Assembly (NCBI GenBank): GCA_938049335.1
Contig: CALIYX010000020.1
Location: 1 to 64,000, forward strand
Direction of reading: 5' to 3'
Source: an uncultured Clostridia bacterium
GTDB lineage: Bacteria > Bacillota > Clostridia > Peptostreptococcales > Anaerovoracaceae
Length of the DNA stretch: 64,000 nt
The position numbers were made by a program, and so were the translations under genes. Under the pieces are notes generated by a model, which was not told where the DNA came from, made no database searches, and saw only the letters and a list, made by a program, of their open reading frames with translations. Position 1 is the stretch's first letter. Each line of letters starts with the position of its first letter. Positions 23,799-32,796 of the stretch are shown in pieces.

Positions 23799-25082
23799 AT
23801 GATTCCAATTTCAACAAAGATGAGACCGCAGAATTTAGATGAATTCATGGGTCAGCAGCACTTTTTGTACAAAGGATCGTTGCTATACAATTCAATAAAG
23901 AACAAAACCTTCGGTTCAGCAATATTTCACGGACCTTCAGGTACGGGTAAGACTACTCTTGCTAGAATAATTGCTGCAGAGCTCGATAGTGATTTTCATG
24001 AGATAAATGCAAGTACGACTGGAATCAAGGAGCTAAAGGAGATACTAGATAGAGCACGCCTTAGATTTTATGGTTTAGAGGCAAAATCAAGCTATATCTA
24101 TATTGATGAGTTTCATCGCTGGAATAAGCTTCAGCAGGACTCGCTCCTAAAGGCATTAGAAGAAGGCGTAATTAAGTTCATTGCAAGTACAACCGAAAAT
24201 CCATATTTTGCGATAAACAACGCGATATTGAGCAGGGTTAGAAATATTTACGAGTTCAGGCGTCTTGATAAAGAGGTGATCAAAACGCTTCTTTTGCGTG
24301 CTGCAAATGACAAGGAGCGAGGATTAGGAAATCTTGATGTTAAATACGATGACAAGACCATAGATGTTTTGGCAGAACTATCAAATGGAGATGCAAGAGT
24401 CGCTCTTGATACACTTGGCTTCGTCTTTGAAAATCATCAAGATGGTAAGCCTGTAACTGCAGAGGATATATCTGAAGCAATGCAGAGAAAAATAGGTTTT
24501 TACGACCGTGGAGACGATAAGTATGATCTGCTTTCAGCACTTCAAAAATCGATAAGGGGAAGTGACCCTGATGCGGCAATATATTACTTTGCTAGACTTG
24601 TAGATGGGGGTGCAGATGTACAGATGATTGGTAGAAGGCTCCTTGTCATAGCTAGTGAAGATATAGGGATGGCATATCCTTCAGCTATAAGTATAACTCA
24701 TGCATGTGTAAGTGCTGCGCTTATGGTAGGATTCCCTGAAGCTGCGATAAATTTAGCTGAAGCTGTAATAATGCTAGCTTCATCTCCTAAATCAAACAGC
24801 TCTATAAAGGCATATTATAAGGCTATGAGCGATATTAAGCACAAGGATACAGATATGGTTCCTGACCATCTTAGAGACTCACATTACAAGGGTGCAAGAG
24901 ACAAGGGACTAGGCAAGGATTATAAGTATCCACATGACTTTGGAGGATATGTAAAGCAGCAGTACTTACCTGATAATCTTCATGCAGAAGGGGTAAGATA
25001 TTATGAGCCATCTGAAAATGGTTCAGAAGCAAATTTCAAAAGGTTTTTAGAAGAGTTAAGAAAAAAATATGGAGATAATTAG
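23799..25082 (+). CDS. rarA: Replication-associated recombination protein RarA (MgsA)
   Basis: AAA+ ATPase that acts at stalled replication forks. 427 residues. Walker A HGPSGTGKTT at about 45-54, Walker B YIYIDEFHRWNK (about 98-109), sensor ASTTENP and the C-terminal tetramerisation domain with SALQKSIRGSDPDAAIYY are all in the RarA order. The Walker B acid pair is followed by Phe-His instead of the more common Ile-His, still consistent with RarA. It overlaps ispH by 14 bases. No clear ribosome site precedes the ATG. Confidence 0.94.
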   Translation: MIPISTKMRPQNLDEFMGQQHFLYKGSLLYNSIKNKTFGSAIFHGPSGTGKTTLARIIAAELDSDFHEINASTTGIKELKEILDRARLRFYGLEAKSSYIYIDEFHRWNKLQQDSLLKALEEGVIKFIASTTENPYFAINNAILSRVRNIYEFRRLDKEVIKTLLLRAANDKERGLGNLDVKYDDKTIDVLAELSNGDARVALDTLGFVFENHQDGKPVTAEDISEAMQRKIGFYDRGDDKYDLLSALQKSIRGSDPDAAIYYFARLVDGGADVQMIGRRLLVIASEDIGMAYPSAISITHACVSAALMVGFPEAAINLAEAVIMLASSPKSNSSIKAYYKAMSDIKHKDTDMVPDHLRDSHYKGARDKGLGKDYKYPHDFGGYVKQQYLPDNLHAEGVRYYEPSENGSEANFKRFLEELRKKYGDN

Positions 25083-27024
25083 AGCAGATAATTCCGGATT
25101 TTGTTTCGGAGTAAAGAAGGCCCTGGAGACCACTCAGGAGCAGATAAAAGAGAGCAAGGCTAATGCAAGTCAAGGCAGTCTATACACATGTGGTCCTTTG
25201 ATACATAACAAAATAGTTACAAGCCAGCTAGAAGATGATGGCGTTCGCATTATAAAGACACCAGATGAGGCAAAAGAGGGCGATACAATAATCGTAAGAT
25301 CTCATGGGGAGCCAAAGGCATTCTATGACAGAATGGACGAGCTTAATCTAAATTATGTAGATACTACTTGTCCTTTTGTTTCAAAGATACACACTATAGT
25401 AAACGGTGCTTGTAAAGAGGGAAAGAAGATAATAATTATAGGGGACGCAAATCATCAGGAGGTTATTGCAACCAATGGATGGTGTGATAACTCTGCGTAT
25501 ATTATCAACAGCCCAGAAGAGGTTAAAGCAGTCGAAAGCGGAGAGTATCTTGTTGTCTGTCAGACAACTATAAGAAAAGAGCTTTTTGAATCGATAATTG
25601 AAGCACTTGAAGCTAAAAACTGCGAGCTAGAGATAAAAAACACCATATGCAATGCTACAAGTCTTAGACAAGATGCATGCCAGAGACTAGCTAAGGAAGT
25701 CGATGCGATGGTTATTATTGGTGACAAGCAGAGCTCGAATACGAAGAAATTATATGAAATTGCAAAAAAACATTGCAATAATTCATTTTTTGCCGAAAAT
25801 ATTAGTGATTTACCATTGAAAGAAATACAAAAATATAATAGAATAGGAGTTGCGGCAGGTGCTTCAACACCTGAAAGCGTAATTAAGGAGGTTATTGCCA
25901 ACATGAGCGAAACAGAAAAAACCACAATGGCGGATTTCATGGATGAAATTGATGCATCTTTGAGACTCCCACATAACGGCGAAATTGTAGACGGAAAGGT
26001 ACATCAGGTTACTGATAGAGAAGTAATCGTAAACCTAGGCTGCAAGAAAGACGGAATTCTTCCCGTAGAAGAAGTCACACTTGAGGAAGGAGAAAAACTG
26101 ACTGATCTATTTCAGCCGGGCGACGAGATCCAGGCAAAGGTCGTAAAGACTGATGACGGAGACGGAAGCATCCTACTGTCCAAGAAGAAATTAGAAATAA
26201 GCAAGCATTGGGCAGAGATCAACGAAGCTCATGAGAATAAGACGGTAATAACAGTTAAGGTGCTAAGAGCCGTAAACGGCGGCGTAATCGCAGCATACAA
26301 GGAAGTTACAGGATTTATTCCTATGTCTCAGCTCTCAGATAGATATGTTGAGAGTGCAGATGAATTCATCGGACAGACACTTGATGTTCTTGTAACAAGA
26401 GTTGATGCTAAGAGAAACAGAGCACTATTCTCACACAAGGCTATTCTTCTTGCTGAGAAGCAGAAGCTAATCTCAGGTATCTGGGATAGCATCAGCGTAG
26501 GTGACATCGTTGAGGGTACAGTAATGAGATTCACTGACTACGGTGCATTTGTAGACATCGGCGGAATCGACGGACTACTCCACATCTCAGAGATTTCATG
26601 GGGTAAGCTAAAGCACCCACAGGAAGTACTCGAGACAGGACAGACTGTTCAGGTTAAGGTGCTTTCAATGAACCAGGAGAAGGGTAAGATTTCACTTGGA
26701 CTAAAGCAGATCACACCAGAGCCATGGAGCATTATCAACGATAAGTACCAGGTAGGTGAGATTGTAAGCGGTAAGGTAGTTCAGATCAAGGAATATGGCG
26801 CATTCGTTGAGCTAGAGCCTGGTCTAGACGGACTTGTTCATATTTCAGAAGTTGCTCACAAGAGAGTTTCTGACATTGCTGAAGAACTTCAGCTTGGACA
26901 GCTTGTTGATACAAAGATTCTTGATATCGATGTAGATAGAAAGCGTATCAGCCTAAGCATTAAGGCAGCTGCTCCAGCTCCAGAAGTAGTAGAAGAGGAA
27001 GTCGAAGCTACTGAAGAAGCTTAA
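25069..27024 (+). CDS. ispH: IspH-ribosomal protein S1 fusion
   Basis: A two-part protein of 651 residues. Residues 1 to about 283 are 4-hydroxy-3-methylbut-2-enyl diphosphate reductase, the last step of the MEP isoprenoid pathway. They carry three iron-sulfur cysteines (GFCFGVKKA, DTTCPFV, NTICNATS) and the catalytic GPLIHN and RSHGEP motifs. After a short acidic linker come four S1 RNA-binding repeats (starting near 307, 392, 474 and 560; the third, GDIVEGTVMRFTDYGAFVDI, is the most canonical). The acidic tail resembles ordinary S1. This fusion is known from several Clostridia. It likely provides both enzyme and S1-like functions. Confidence 0.95.
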   Translation: MEIIRADNSGFCFGVKKALETTQEQIKESKANASQGSLYTCGPLIHNKIVTSQLEDDGVRIIKTPDEAKEGDTIIVRSHGEPKAFYDRMDELNLNYVDTTCPFVSKIHTIVNGACKEGKKIIIIGDANHQEVIATNGWCDNSAYIINSPEEVKAVESGEYLVVCQTTIRKELFESIIEALEAKNCELEIKNTICNATSLRQDACQRLAKEVDAMVIIGDKQSSNTKKLYEIAKKHCNNSFFAENISDLPLKEIQKYNRIGVAAGASTPESVIKEVIANMSETEKTTMADFMDEIDASLRLPHNGEIVDGKVHQVTDREVIVNLGCKKDGILPVEEVTLEEGEKLTDLFQPGDEIQAKVVKTDDGDGSILLSKKKLEISKHWAEINEAHENKTVITVKVLRAVNGGVIAAYKEVTGFIPMSQLSDRYVESADEFIGQTLDVLVTRVDAKRNRALFSHKAILLAEKQKLISGIWDSISVGDIVEGTVMRFTDYGAFVDIGGIDGLLHISEISWGKLKHPQEVLETGQTVQVKVLSMNQEKGKISLGLKQITPEPWSIINDKYQVGEIVSGKVVQIKEYGAFVELEPGLDGLVHISEVAHKRVSDIAEELQLGQLVDTKILDIDVDRKRISLSIKAAAPAPEVVEEEVEATEEA

Positions 27025-27041
27025 TCGCAGATGAATTTATA

Positions 27042-27074
27042 ATCGCAGGAAGCTATGCTTTCTGCGGTTTTTTA
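27042..27074 (+). terminator. Terminator of the rarA-ispH operon
   Basis: A stem of CGCAGGAAGC with GCTTTCTGCG (one G-U pair) and a 3-base loop is followed by six Ts. Confidence 0.85.
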
Positions 27075-27094
27075 TATATTTGATGAGGTGAGAT

Positions 27095-27703
27095 ATGAAG
27101 ATAGAGAGAATTGTACAGGGATGCCTTGAGAGCAATTGCTACATTATTTACCATAATGAGGGCGGTGAATGCTATATCATAGATCCAGGATACAATGCAG
27201 CAAAAATCATAAAGCATATAGAAAGTAAGAATTTAAAGCCAAAGGGAATACTTTTGACACACATGCACCATGACCATGTTGGTGCAGTACCTGGGATCAA
27301 AGCTAAATTTGATGTACCTACTTATATGCATGCACAGGATGCACAGGAATATAAAGGTCACATCGATAGATTATTGTATGGTGGAGAAGAGCTGGATTTG
27401 GAAGGTGAGACTATCAAAATTCTTCATACTCCAGGACATAGCCACGGCTCGATTTGTATAATGTGTGAGGAGAGTAAGGCGTGCTTTACTGGTGATACTA
27501 TTTTCGATATCGACCTTGGACGTACAGATTTAAACTGCGGAAGCCAGAAAGAAATGGAAGACAGCATAAGAAATGTAATCAGCAAGTGGGATAATTCCAT
27601 CACAATTTACCCAGGTCACGATGTCAGCGCAACCATGAAGCAGGTCAGAAAATATAACACGGAATACCTAGCAATAATGCAAGGAGAAGGCGATGGAAAT
27701 TAA
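27095..27703 (+). CDS. MBL-fold hydrolase (glyoxalase II-like)
   Basis: 202 residues. The metallo-beta-lactamase fold signature THMHHDHVG is at about residues 56-64, followed by TPGHSHGS, FTGDTIFDIDLGRTDL and YPGHD, supplying all metal ligands. The family includes hydroxyacylglutathione hydrolase-like thioesterases, and the true substrate here is unknown. A GATGAGGTGAG ribosome site precedes the ATG. It overlaps the next gene by 11 bases, suggesting an operon with the HAD phosphatase. Confidence 0.88.
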   Translation: MKIERIVQGCLESNCYIIYHNEGGECYIIDPGYNAAKIIKHIESKNLKPKGILLTHMHHDHVGAVPGIKAKFDVPTYMHAQDAQEYKGHIDRLLYGGEELDLEGETIKILHTPGHSHGSICIMCEESKACFTGDTIFDIDLGRTDLNCGSQKEMEDSIRNVISKWDNSITIYPGHDVSATMKQVRKYNTEYLAIMQGEGDGN

Positions 27704-28523
27704 GATGATAGGTCTTGATCTTGATGGCACTTCACTTAACGATAACGGTGAGTTTTCAGAGAGAACAAGGCAGGCTTTCAAAAAGGCACACGAAAAGGGT
27801 ATACACGTCGTAATCGCTACGGGTAGAGCCGAATTTTCCTTGCCAAAAAATATCTCTGAGATTGAGGGACTAGAGTATGTTATTACATCAAATGGTGCTA
27901 GAGTCCTAAGGCTCAGTGACGGCTGCGTTGTGTATAAAAATTTTATAAGTCCTCAAAAAGTACGAGAGATTATAGAGGTCCTGAAATCACAAAATGCTAG
28001 AGCGGAGATGTTTGCAAATGGTAAAGCCTATATAAGCAGAAGCGAATATGATGGCATTGTTAGCGGAGATATTTTGACAAGAAGTAAGGGCTATGTGATG
28101 GCAACAAGAAATCCTATAGATGACATATATGCTCACATGATTGACTGGGAAGATCACATCGAAAATATCAGCGTAAACTATCCAAATAACGAAGCAAAGC
28201 ATGAGTGCGAAAAGAAACTTTCTGAACTAGAGGGAATCACTGTAACCTCATCATTTCCATTAAATAACGAAATAGGCGGAGCAAGTACTAGCAAGGCAGA
28301 TGCGTTGGAATACCTGCTTCAGAGCTTTGGACTGCACAAGGATAATCTGATGGTATGTGGTGATAGCAGAAATGATATCGCAATGATAGAGCATGCAGGA
28401 CTAGGAATAGCTATGGAAAATGCAGATGACTGTGTAAAGGATGTTGCAGATATTACGACTCTATCAAATGAGGAAGATGGCGTAGCCTATGCAATAGAGA
28501 AATACGCATTAAAATCTATATAA
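27693..28523 (+). CDS. Cof-type HAD-IIB family phosphatase
   Basis: 276 residues. Motif I LDLDGTSLND has the nucleophilic Asp and acid Asp at about residues 8-10, motif II is ATGR, and motif IV is VCGDSRNDIAM with the metal-binding aspartates. The cap domain of type IIB lies between. Members dephosphorylate sugar phosphates or flavin and pyridoxal precursors; the substrate is not predictable. An AAGGAGA ribosome site is inside the end of the MBL gene. Confidence 0.92.
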   Translation: MEIKMIGLDLDGTSLNDNGEFSERTRQAFKKAHEKGIHVVIATGRAEFSLPKNISEIEGLEYVITSNGARVLRLSDGCVVYKNFISPQKVREIIEVLKSQNARAEMFANGKAYISRSEYDGIVSGDILTRSKGYVMATRNPIDDIYAHMIDWEDHIENISVNYPNNEAKHECEKKLSELEGITVTSSFPLNNEIGGASTSKADALEYLLQSFGLHKDNLMVCGDSRNDIAMIEHAGLGIAMENADDCVKDVADITTLSNEEDGVAYAIEKYALKSI

Positions 28524-28540
28524 ATAACAATTCACGTACA

Positions 28541-28582
28541 TAAAAAAAGCTTCTTTGCTCAAATAAAGCGAGGAAGTTTTTT
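28541..28582 (+). terminator. Terminator after the HAD phosphatase gene
   Basis: A stem of CTTCTTTGCT with AGCGAGGAAG (two G-U pairs) is followed by six Ts. Confidence 0.75.
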
Positions 28583-28669
28583 ATTTGCAAGGACTTAGAA
28601 CAATTTAATATCAAATATTAAAAATATATATAAGAATTTTCGGATTATATCTAGCATATAGATTTCATA

Positions 28670-28679
28670 GTGGTATAAT
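28670..28679 (+). promoter_or_regulatory. Extended -10 promoter of the VanX-type gene
   Basis: TGG directly before TATAAT gives an extended -10 element, and no good -35 is seen. It lies about 110 bases before the start codon, so the leader is long. Upstream, 28524-28669 holds only the terminator and AT-rich sequence. Confidence 0.6.
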
Positions 28680-28789
28680 ATACATAGTTACTTATAAATT
28701 CAAACAGCCTTACTGTTGATATACCTCTCAAAAGATATGATGAATTCGGATATAAATAATTAATACATAGCAGTTTTAAGGAGGCCTAT

Positions 28790-29497
28790 ATGAATAAATA
28801 TCTTGATAAAGCTATCCCTGTAATTGCAGATCCAGGGAATTGTGAAAGAAGGGCCTTTATCGACTCTCCGCTAGTTGATATAGAGCCAAACGATAAGCTT
28901 TTGATAGACATGCAGTATCCAATTCTAGGATTTGAAAATGCCGAAAAGCGTTGTATGGCAAGAAAGGAAGTTGTAGAAATGTTGTATAGAGCAGCAGAGA
29001 ATCTTCCTAAAGGGTATAAATTTGTAATTTGGGATGCATGGAGACCATTTGCCCTACAAAAAGAACTTTTCGTTTCTTATAGCAGTAAAATAATCAAAGA
29101 GTTTCATTTAGAAGATTTGACCACTAAAGAACAGGAACGCGAAATAGCAAAATTCATAGCTGATCCAATTCCAGATGAAGAGCTCCCGCCAGCTCACACG
29201 ACAGGTGGAGCGATTGATTTGACAATTATGGGACCTAATGGCAAGTATCTAGATTTTGGAACTGAATTTGATGCATTTACTGAAAAAACAAGAGCAGCCT
29301 ACTACGAGACCATAGATATTGAGGGTGATTCTAAAGCAAAGGAAATACGTGATAATCGAAGGCTTTTATACAATTTGATGATGGAAGTTGGCTTTGGAAA
29401 TTTACCATCTGAATGGTGGCACTACGAATACGGAGATAAAAATTGGGCTGATATCCAAGGAAAGTCTGCACTATACAAAGGAATTTTTGAATATTAA
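28790..29497 (+). CDS. D-alanyl-D-alanine dipeptidase, VanX/DdpX type (M15D)
   Basis: 235 residues. Zinc peptidase of family M15D; it splits D-Ala-D-Ala or similar dipeptides. The Zn-binding motif PAHTTGGAIDLTI (about 139-151) and the catalytic EWWHYEYG (about 209-216) are both intact, and the Arg in WDAWRPF (about 80-86) matches VanX. There is no signal peptide, so it is cytoplasmic. There are no vanHA-type genes here, so a resistance role is not supported. A catabolic or cell-wall recycling role as in DdpX is more likely. GGAGG precedes the ATG. The downstream DUF819 membrane gene may supply transport. Confidence 0.9.
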   Translation: MNKYLDKAIPVIADPGNCERRAFIDSPLVDIEPNDKLLIDMQYPILGFENAEKRCMARKEVVEMLYRAAENLPKGYKFVIWDAWRPFALQKELFVSYSSKIIKEFHLEDLTTKEQEREIAKFIADPIPDEELPPAHTTGGAIDLTIMGPNGKYLDFGTEFDAFTEKTRAAYYETIDIEGDSKAKEIRDNRRLLYNLMMEVGFGNLPSEWWHYEYGDKNWADIQGKSALYKGIFEY

Positions 29498-29502
29498 CTA
29501 CA

Positions 29503-29531
29503 TTGTTAAATCAAAAAAGAAGATGTATAAT
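29503..29531 (+). promoter_or_regulatory. Promoter of the DUF819 gene
   Basis: -35 TTGTTA, a 17-base spacer and -10 TATAAT, starting just 6 bases after the dipeptidase stop codon. Confidence 0.7.
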
Positions 29532-29572
29532 TATTTTAACTATTCATTCTAGCATCAGAAAGGAGACCTATT

Positions 29573-30817
29573 ATGTTAAGTTCATTCTTCAAGAGTGCTC
29601 TAGGTAGAGATACTCTTGTGGCAGCAGATGATACGTGGACACTATTATTCATCCTTGTCGCATCAGTTGCTACAGCAATTTTTTTAGAGCAGAAGTACGC
29701 TTGGGCTTCTAAAATTTCAGGAGCAATCATTGCACTTATTATGGCACTTGTGCTATCAAATCTAGGAATTATTCCTATTAATAGTACTCTGTATGATGAT
29801 ATCATATGGGGCTATGCTGTTCCGATAGGAATTCCACTACTACTTCTTCAGTGCAACATGAAGAAGATTTGGAAAGAAACTGGAAGAATGATGGTAGTAT
29901 TCCTAATAGGAGCGGTAGGAACATGTGTTGGTGCACTACTTGCTTACACACTTCTACATAATCACATTCCTGAGGCATCCGGAGTTGCGGCGATGATGAC
30001 AGGCTCATACATAGGCGGAGGTGTTAATTTTGCAGCGCTTGCTACACAGTTTAATGTTACAGGACAGACAATAGGAGCAGTAACCGTTGCAGACAATCTA
30101 CTAATGGCAATGTACTTCTTTGCATTAATCGTGTTTGCGGGGCTGAATTTCTTCCGTAAGCACTTTGCTCATCCGCATATCGATGAAGTTGAACAAAATG
30201 GACTCGATGACTCAAAGACACAGGCAGCAGCTTACTGGAGCCGCAAGGATATCTCGCTCAAAGACATCGCATTCAATATTGCATATGCAGTTACAATTGT
30301 ATTCTTATCAAATCTAATTTCACACGCTATCGCAGGTGCAATTCCAACAGATAATGCAGTTCTAAAGATGTGTAATATCTTCTTTGGATCACAGTATGTA
30401 TGGATTACAACGCTCTCAATGATAGTTGCTACATATGGTGAAAAGAAGGTTGAAAAGATGAACGGTGCACAGGAAATCGGTACATATTTTATCTACATGT
30501 TCCTCTTTGTAATCGGTGTTCCAGCATCAATCGTAGAGATTATTACAAATACACCAGCGCTACTACTATTTACAGCTATAATGGTAATTGTAAATATGAT
30601 ATTCTGCTTTGTTGGCGGTAAGCTTCTCAAGTTCAATTTAGAAGACTGTATCCTCGCATCAAATGCAAATATTGGAGGACCAACTACAGCAGCTGGAATG
30701 GCAATTTCACAGGGCTGGAGCAAGCTTGTAGGACCTGTAATGCTAGTAGGTACATTCGGTTATGTAATCGGCACATACCTAGGCGTTATTATTGGAGGAA
30801 TTCTCGGAGCGTCCTAA
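29573..30817 (+). CDS. DUF819 family integral membrane protein
   Basis: 414 residues with about ten to twelve membrane helices, built as two similar halves. Conserved glycine-rich stretches GSYIGGGVNFAA (about 142-153) and ASNANIGGPTTAAGMA (near 365) sit at equivalent places in the two halves, as in DUF819 (YjcL-like) proteins and related sodium-coupled carriers. AAAGGAG precedes the ATG. The function is unproven; the dipeptidase neighbour suggests amino acid or dipeptide transport, which is inference. Confidence 0.88.
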   Translation: MLSSFFKSALGRDTLVAADDTWTLLFILVASVATAIFLEQKYAWASKISGAIIALIMALVLSNLGIIPINSTLYDDIIWGYAVPIGIPLLLLQCNMKKIWKETGRMMVVFLIGAVGTCVGALLAYTLLHNHIPEASGVAAMMTGSYIGGGVNFAALATQFNVTGQTIGAVTVADNLLMAMYFFALIVFAGLNFFRKHFAHPHIDEVEQNGLDDSKTQAAAYWSRKDISLKDIAFNIAYAVTIVFLSNLISHAIAGAIPTDNAVLKMCNIFFGSQYVWITTLSMIVATYGEKKVEKMNGAQEIGTYFIYMFLFVIGVPASIVEIITNTPALLLFTAIMVIVNMIFCFVGGKLLKFNLEDCILASNANIGGPTTAAGMAISQGWSKLVGPVMLVGTFGYVIGTYLGVIIGGILGAS

Positions 30818-30837
30818 AATTTATACATCAAAGTTAT

Positions 30838-30870
30838 CAAAACCCGGGTTCGAAAGAACTCGGGTTTTTT
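30838..30870 (+). terminator. Terminator of the DUF819 gene
   Basis: A 12-bp stem (AAACCCGGGTTC with GAACTCGGGTTT, one G-U pair) closed by a GAAA tetraloop is followed by a T run. Confidence 0.92.
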
Positions 30871-30904
30871 GATGTACCAAATCAAATAAAACATATGGGA
30901 AAAT

Positions 30905-30933
30905 TTGACATTTATATTGCGTGGTGATAAATT
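30905..30933 (+). promoter_or_regulatory. Promoter of the yraN-comM-dprA operon
   Basis: -35 TTGACA, a 17-base spacer and -10 TAAATT. Its position rules out the first in-frame start codon of the yraN frame. Confidence 0.75.
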
Positions 30934-30964
30934 GGAAATATATTACATTTTTGATGGAGGAGCA

Positions 30965-31294
30965 TTGTATAAGCAAAAGTTTGGGAAACTAGGTGAGGAT
31001 CTTGCCTGCACCTATTTGGAAAATAAGCAGTTTGAAGTTTTAGTACGAAATTATAGGAAAAAATACGGTGAGATAGATGTTGTTGCACTTCGCAAGGGAA
31101 CGCTTCATTTTATAGAGGTGAAAACTCGATCAACTAGTAGATTTGGCAAGCCCGCAGAAGCTGTTGACCGCGATAAGGTGTCCAAGATATTAAGGCTTGC
31201 ACAGGTATTTATCAAAGAGAATAAGTACGAGTATTACAAATACTCTTTCGATGTAATTGAAGTAAAGCTAAATCACTTAGAGGGGGTGCTGTGA
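30965..31294 (+). CDS. yraN: YraN/UPF0102 family endonuclease-like protein
   Basis: 109 residues from a TTG at 30965 behind GGAGGA. This start gives LYKQKFGKLGEDLACTYL, aligning with the usual YraN N-terminus; earlier starts fall in the promoter. The restriction-endonuclease-like core is complete: GEIDVVAL and IEVKTRS carry the Asp, Glu and Lys of the nuclease fold. The function is not settled; it is often linked with natural transformation genes. Here it overlaps comM by four bases and precedes dprA. Confidence 0.9.
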   Translation: MYKQKFGKLGEDLACTYLENKQFEVLVRNYRKKYGEIDVVALRKGTLHFIEVKTRSTSRFGKPAEAVDRDKVSKILRLAQVFIKENKYEYYKYSFDVIEVKLNHLEGVL

Positions 31295-32796
31295 TGATGA
31301 AAGCCTATGGGATGATAGTGCACGGACTTAAAGCTATAAAAATAGAGGTAGAGTGCAATATTTCTAGAGGCATTCCTCACTGCAATATAATAGGTTATGG
31401 CAATACCATAGTTAAGGAAGCAATTCTAAGAGTCAGATCTGCCATAGAAAGTTCAGGTCTGGAATACCCTATGTCAAGGATAACCATAAATCTTGCCCCG
31501 GCGGATATACCTAAGAGGGGCAGTCAGCTAGAGCTGGCTATGGCAATTTCGCTACTTGCAGCAAGTGGTCAGGTATTTGATGGTGAATTAGAGAGCACAT
31601 GCTTTGTTGGGGAGTTATCTTTGGATGGTAAGATTAATCCATGCAAAGGGATTTTAGCAATTCTACTTGAGGCGAAGGATAAGAAATTCAAGAACGTGAT
31701 AATTCCAAATGCAAATTTGCATGAAGCAGAGCTCGTTGATGGAATAAATATCTACACATTTGGAAAACTAGCCGATGTAGTGAATTTCATGAACAAAAAG
31801 CAAAGACCTGAAAAAATCAAATGCAAAAATAGGTTTTTAAGTTGCAATAATTTTAGTAAGGACTTTAGCGACATTAAAGGGCAGGAAGTAGCCAAAAGGG
31901 CAATTTTAATTGCAGTAGCTGGAGGGCATCCTATTTTGATGGTTGGCAGTCCAGGTGTAGGAAAGAGTATGCTTGCTGAGCGAGTACCTGGTATAATGCC
32001 ACCTTTAGAACAGGACGAAATTATAGAGTCAGGTGTAATTCGCTCTGTTTCCAGAGAAACGCTAAATGAGGAATTTACAAGCACCCCACCTTTTAGAAGA
32101 CCATCGATAAATATAAGTATTCCAAGTCTTTTAGGTTCTGGATACCCACCAAGACCTGGAGAGATAACCATGGCACATAAAGGAGTTCTTTTCCTTGAAG
32201 AGATAAATGAAATGAACAGGCTTGCTGTTGATGCTCTTAGAGTTCCGCTAGATAGAAAATGTGTCTGCTTAAACAAACGAGGAGAGGTTTTCAATTATCC
32301 GGCTGATTTTCTTTTGGTATCTTGTGCTAATCCATGTAAATGTGGTTATCTTCATAGTCCCAAAAAAGAGTGCACCTGTACAGCTAGCGAAATCGCTGCA
32401 TACAAGGCAAGAATTTCAGGCCCCATAAGCGATAGAATAGATATACATATTTTTGTGACAGAGCCTGATTTTGATGAATTTACATCTAGTGAAGGCCTAA
32501 GTAGTGCAGATATGAGAAGTATAGTATTAAAGGTTAGAAAACTTCAATCAAAGCGTTATGCAAGGGAGGAATTCAGGTTAAACTCTAGTATTCATGATAA
32601 CAAAATTGCTAAATACTGTAGCTTTGATAAAGAGGGCGAGGAATTTATTGAGAATGCATATAAAACGCTAAATCTAAGCCCAAGAAGTATGGTGAAAATC
32701 AGAAAAATTTCTAGAACTATAGCAGACTTAGATGAAAGTAAGGAAATTAGACTTAAACATATATCCGAAGCGATACAATTCAGACAGAGGTGGTAG
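31294..32796 (+). CDS. comM: YifB/ComM family AAA ATPase
   Basis: About 500 residues. The N-terminal Lon-like domain (1-160) is followed by a Mg-chelatase-type AAA+ domain with Walker A GSPGVGKSM (about 216-224), Walker B GVLFLEEINEM (about 291-301) and the zinc-like Cys cluster ANPCKCGY with CTC. ComM is a helicase that promotes branch migration of incoming DNA during natural transformation. Three start codons lie in a row (31291 GTG, 31294 ATG, 31297 ATG) behind GAGGGGG. It is followed without a gap by dprA, consistent with a DNA-uptake function. Confidence 0.94.
   Translation: MMKAYGMIVHGLKAIKIEVECNISRGIPHCNIIGYGNTIVKEAILRVRSAIESSGLEYPMSRITINLAPADIPKRGSQLELAMAISLLAASGQVFDGELESTCFVGELSLDGKINPCKGILAILLEAKDKKFKNVIIPNANLHEAELVDGINIYTFGKLADVVNFMNKKQRPEKIKCKNRFLSCNNFSKDFSDIKGQEVAKRAILIAVAGGHPILMVGSPGVGKSMLAERVPGIMPPLEQDEIIESGVIRSVSRETLNEEFTSTPPFRRPSINISIPSLLGSGYPPRPGEITMAHKGVLFLEEINEMNRLAVDALRVPLDRKCVCLNKRGEVFNYPADFLLVSCANPCKCGYLHSPKKECTCTASEIAAYKARISGPISDRIDIHIFVTEPDFDEFTSSEGLSSADMRSIVLKVRKLQSKRYAREEFRLNSSIHDNKIAKYCSFDKEGEEFIENAYKTLNLSPRSMVKIRKISRTIADLDESKEIRLKHISEAIQFRQRW

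Noticed and set aside
28635..28649. CodY-like box before the VanX-type gene
   Set aside because: It matches at only about 11 of 15 positions in very AT-rich sequence, too weak to claim.
28790..29497. Vancomycin resistance locus
   Set aside because: Only a VanX-type dipeptidase is present, without ligase, dehydrogenase or two-component genes.
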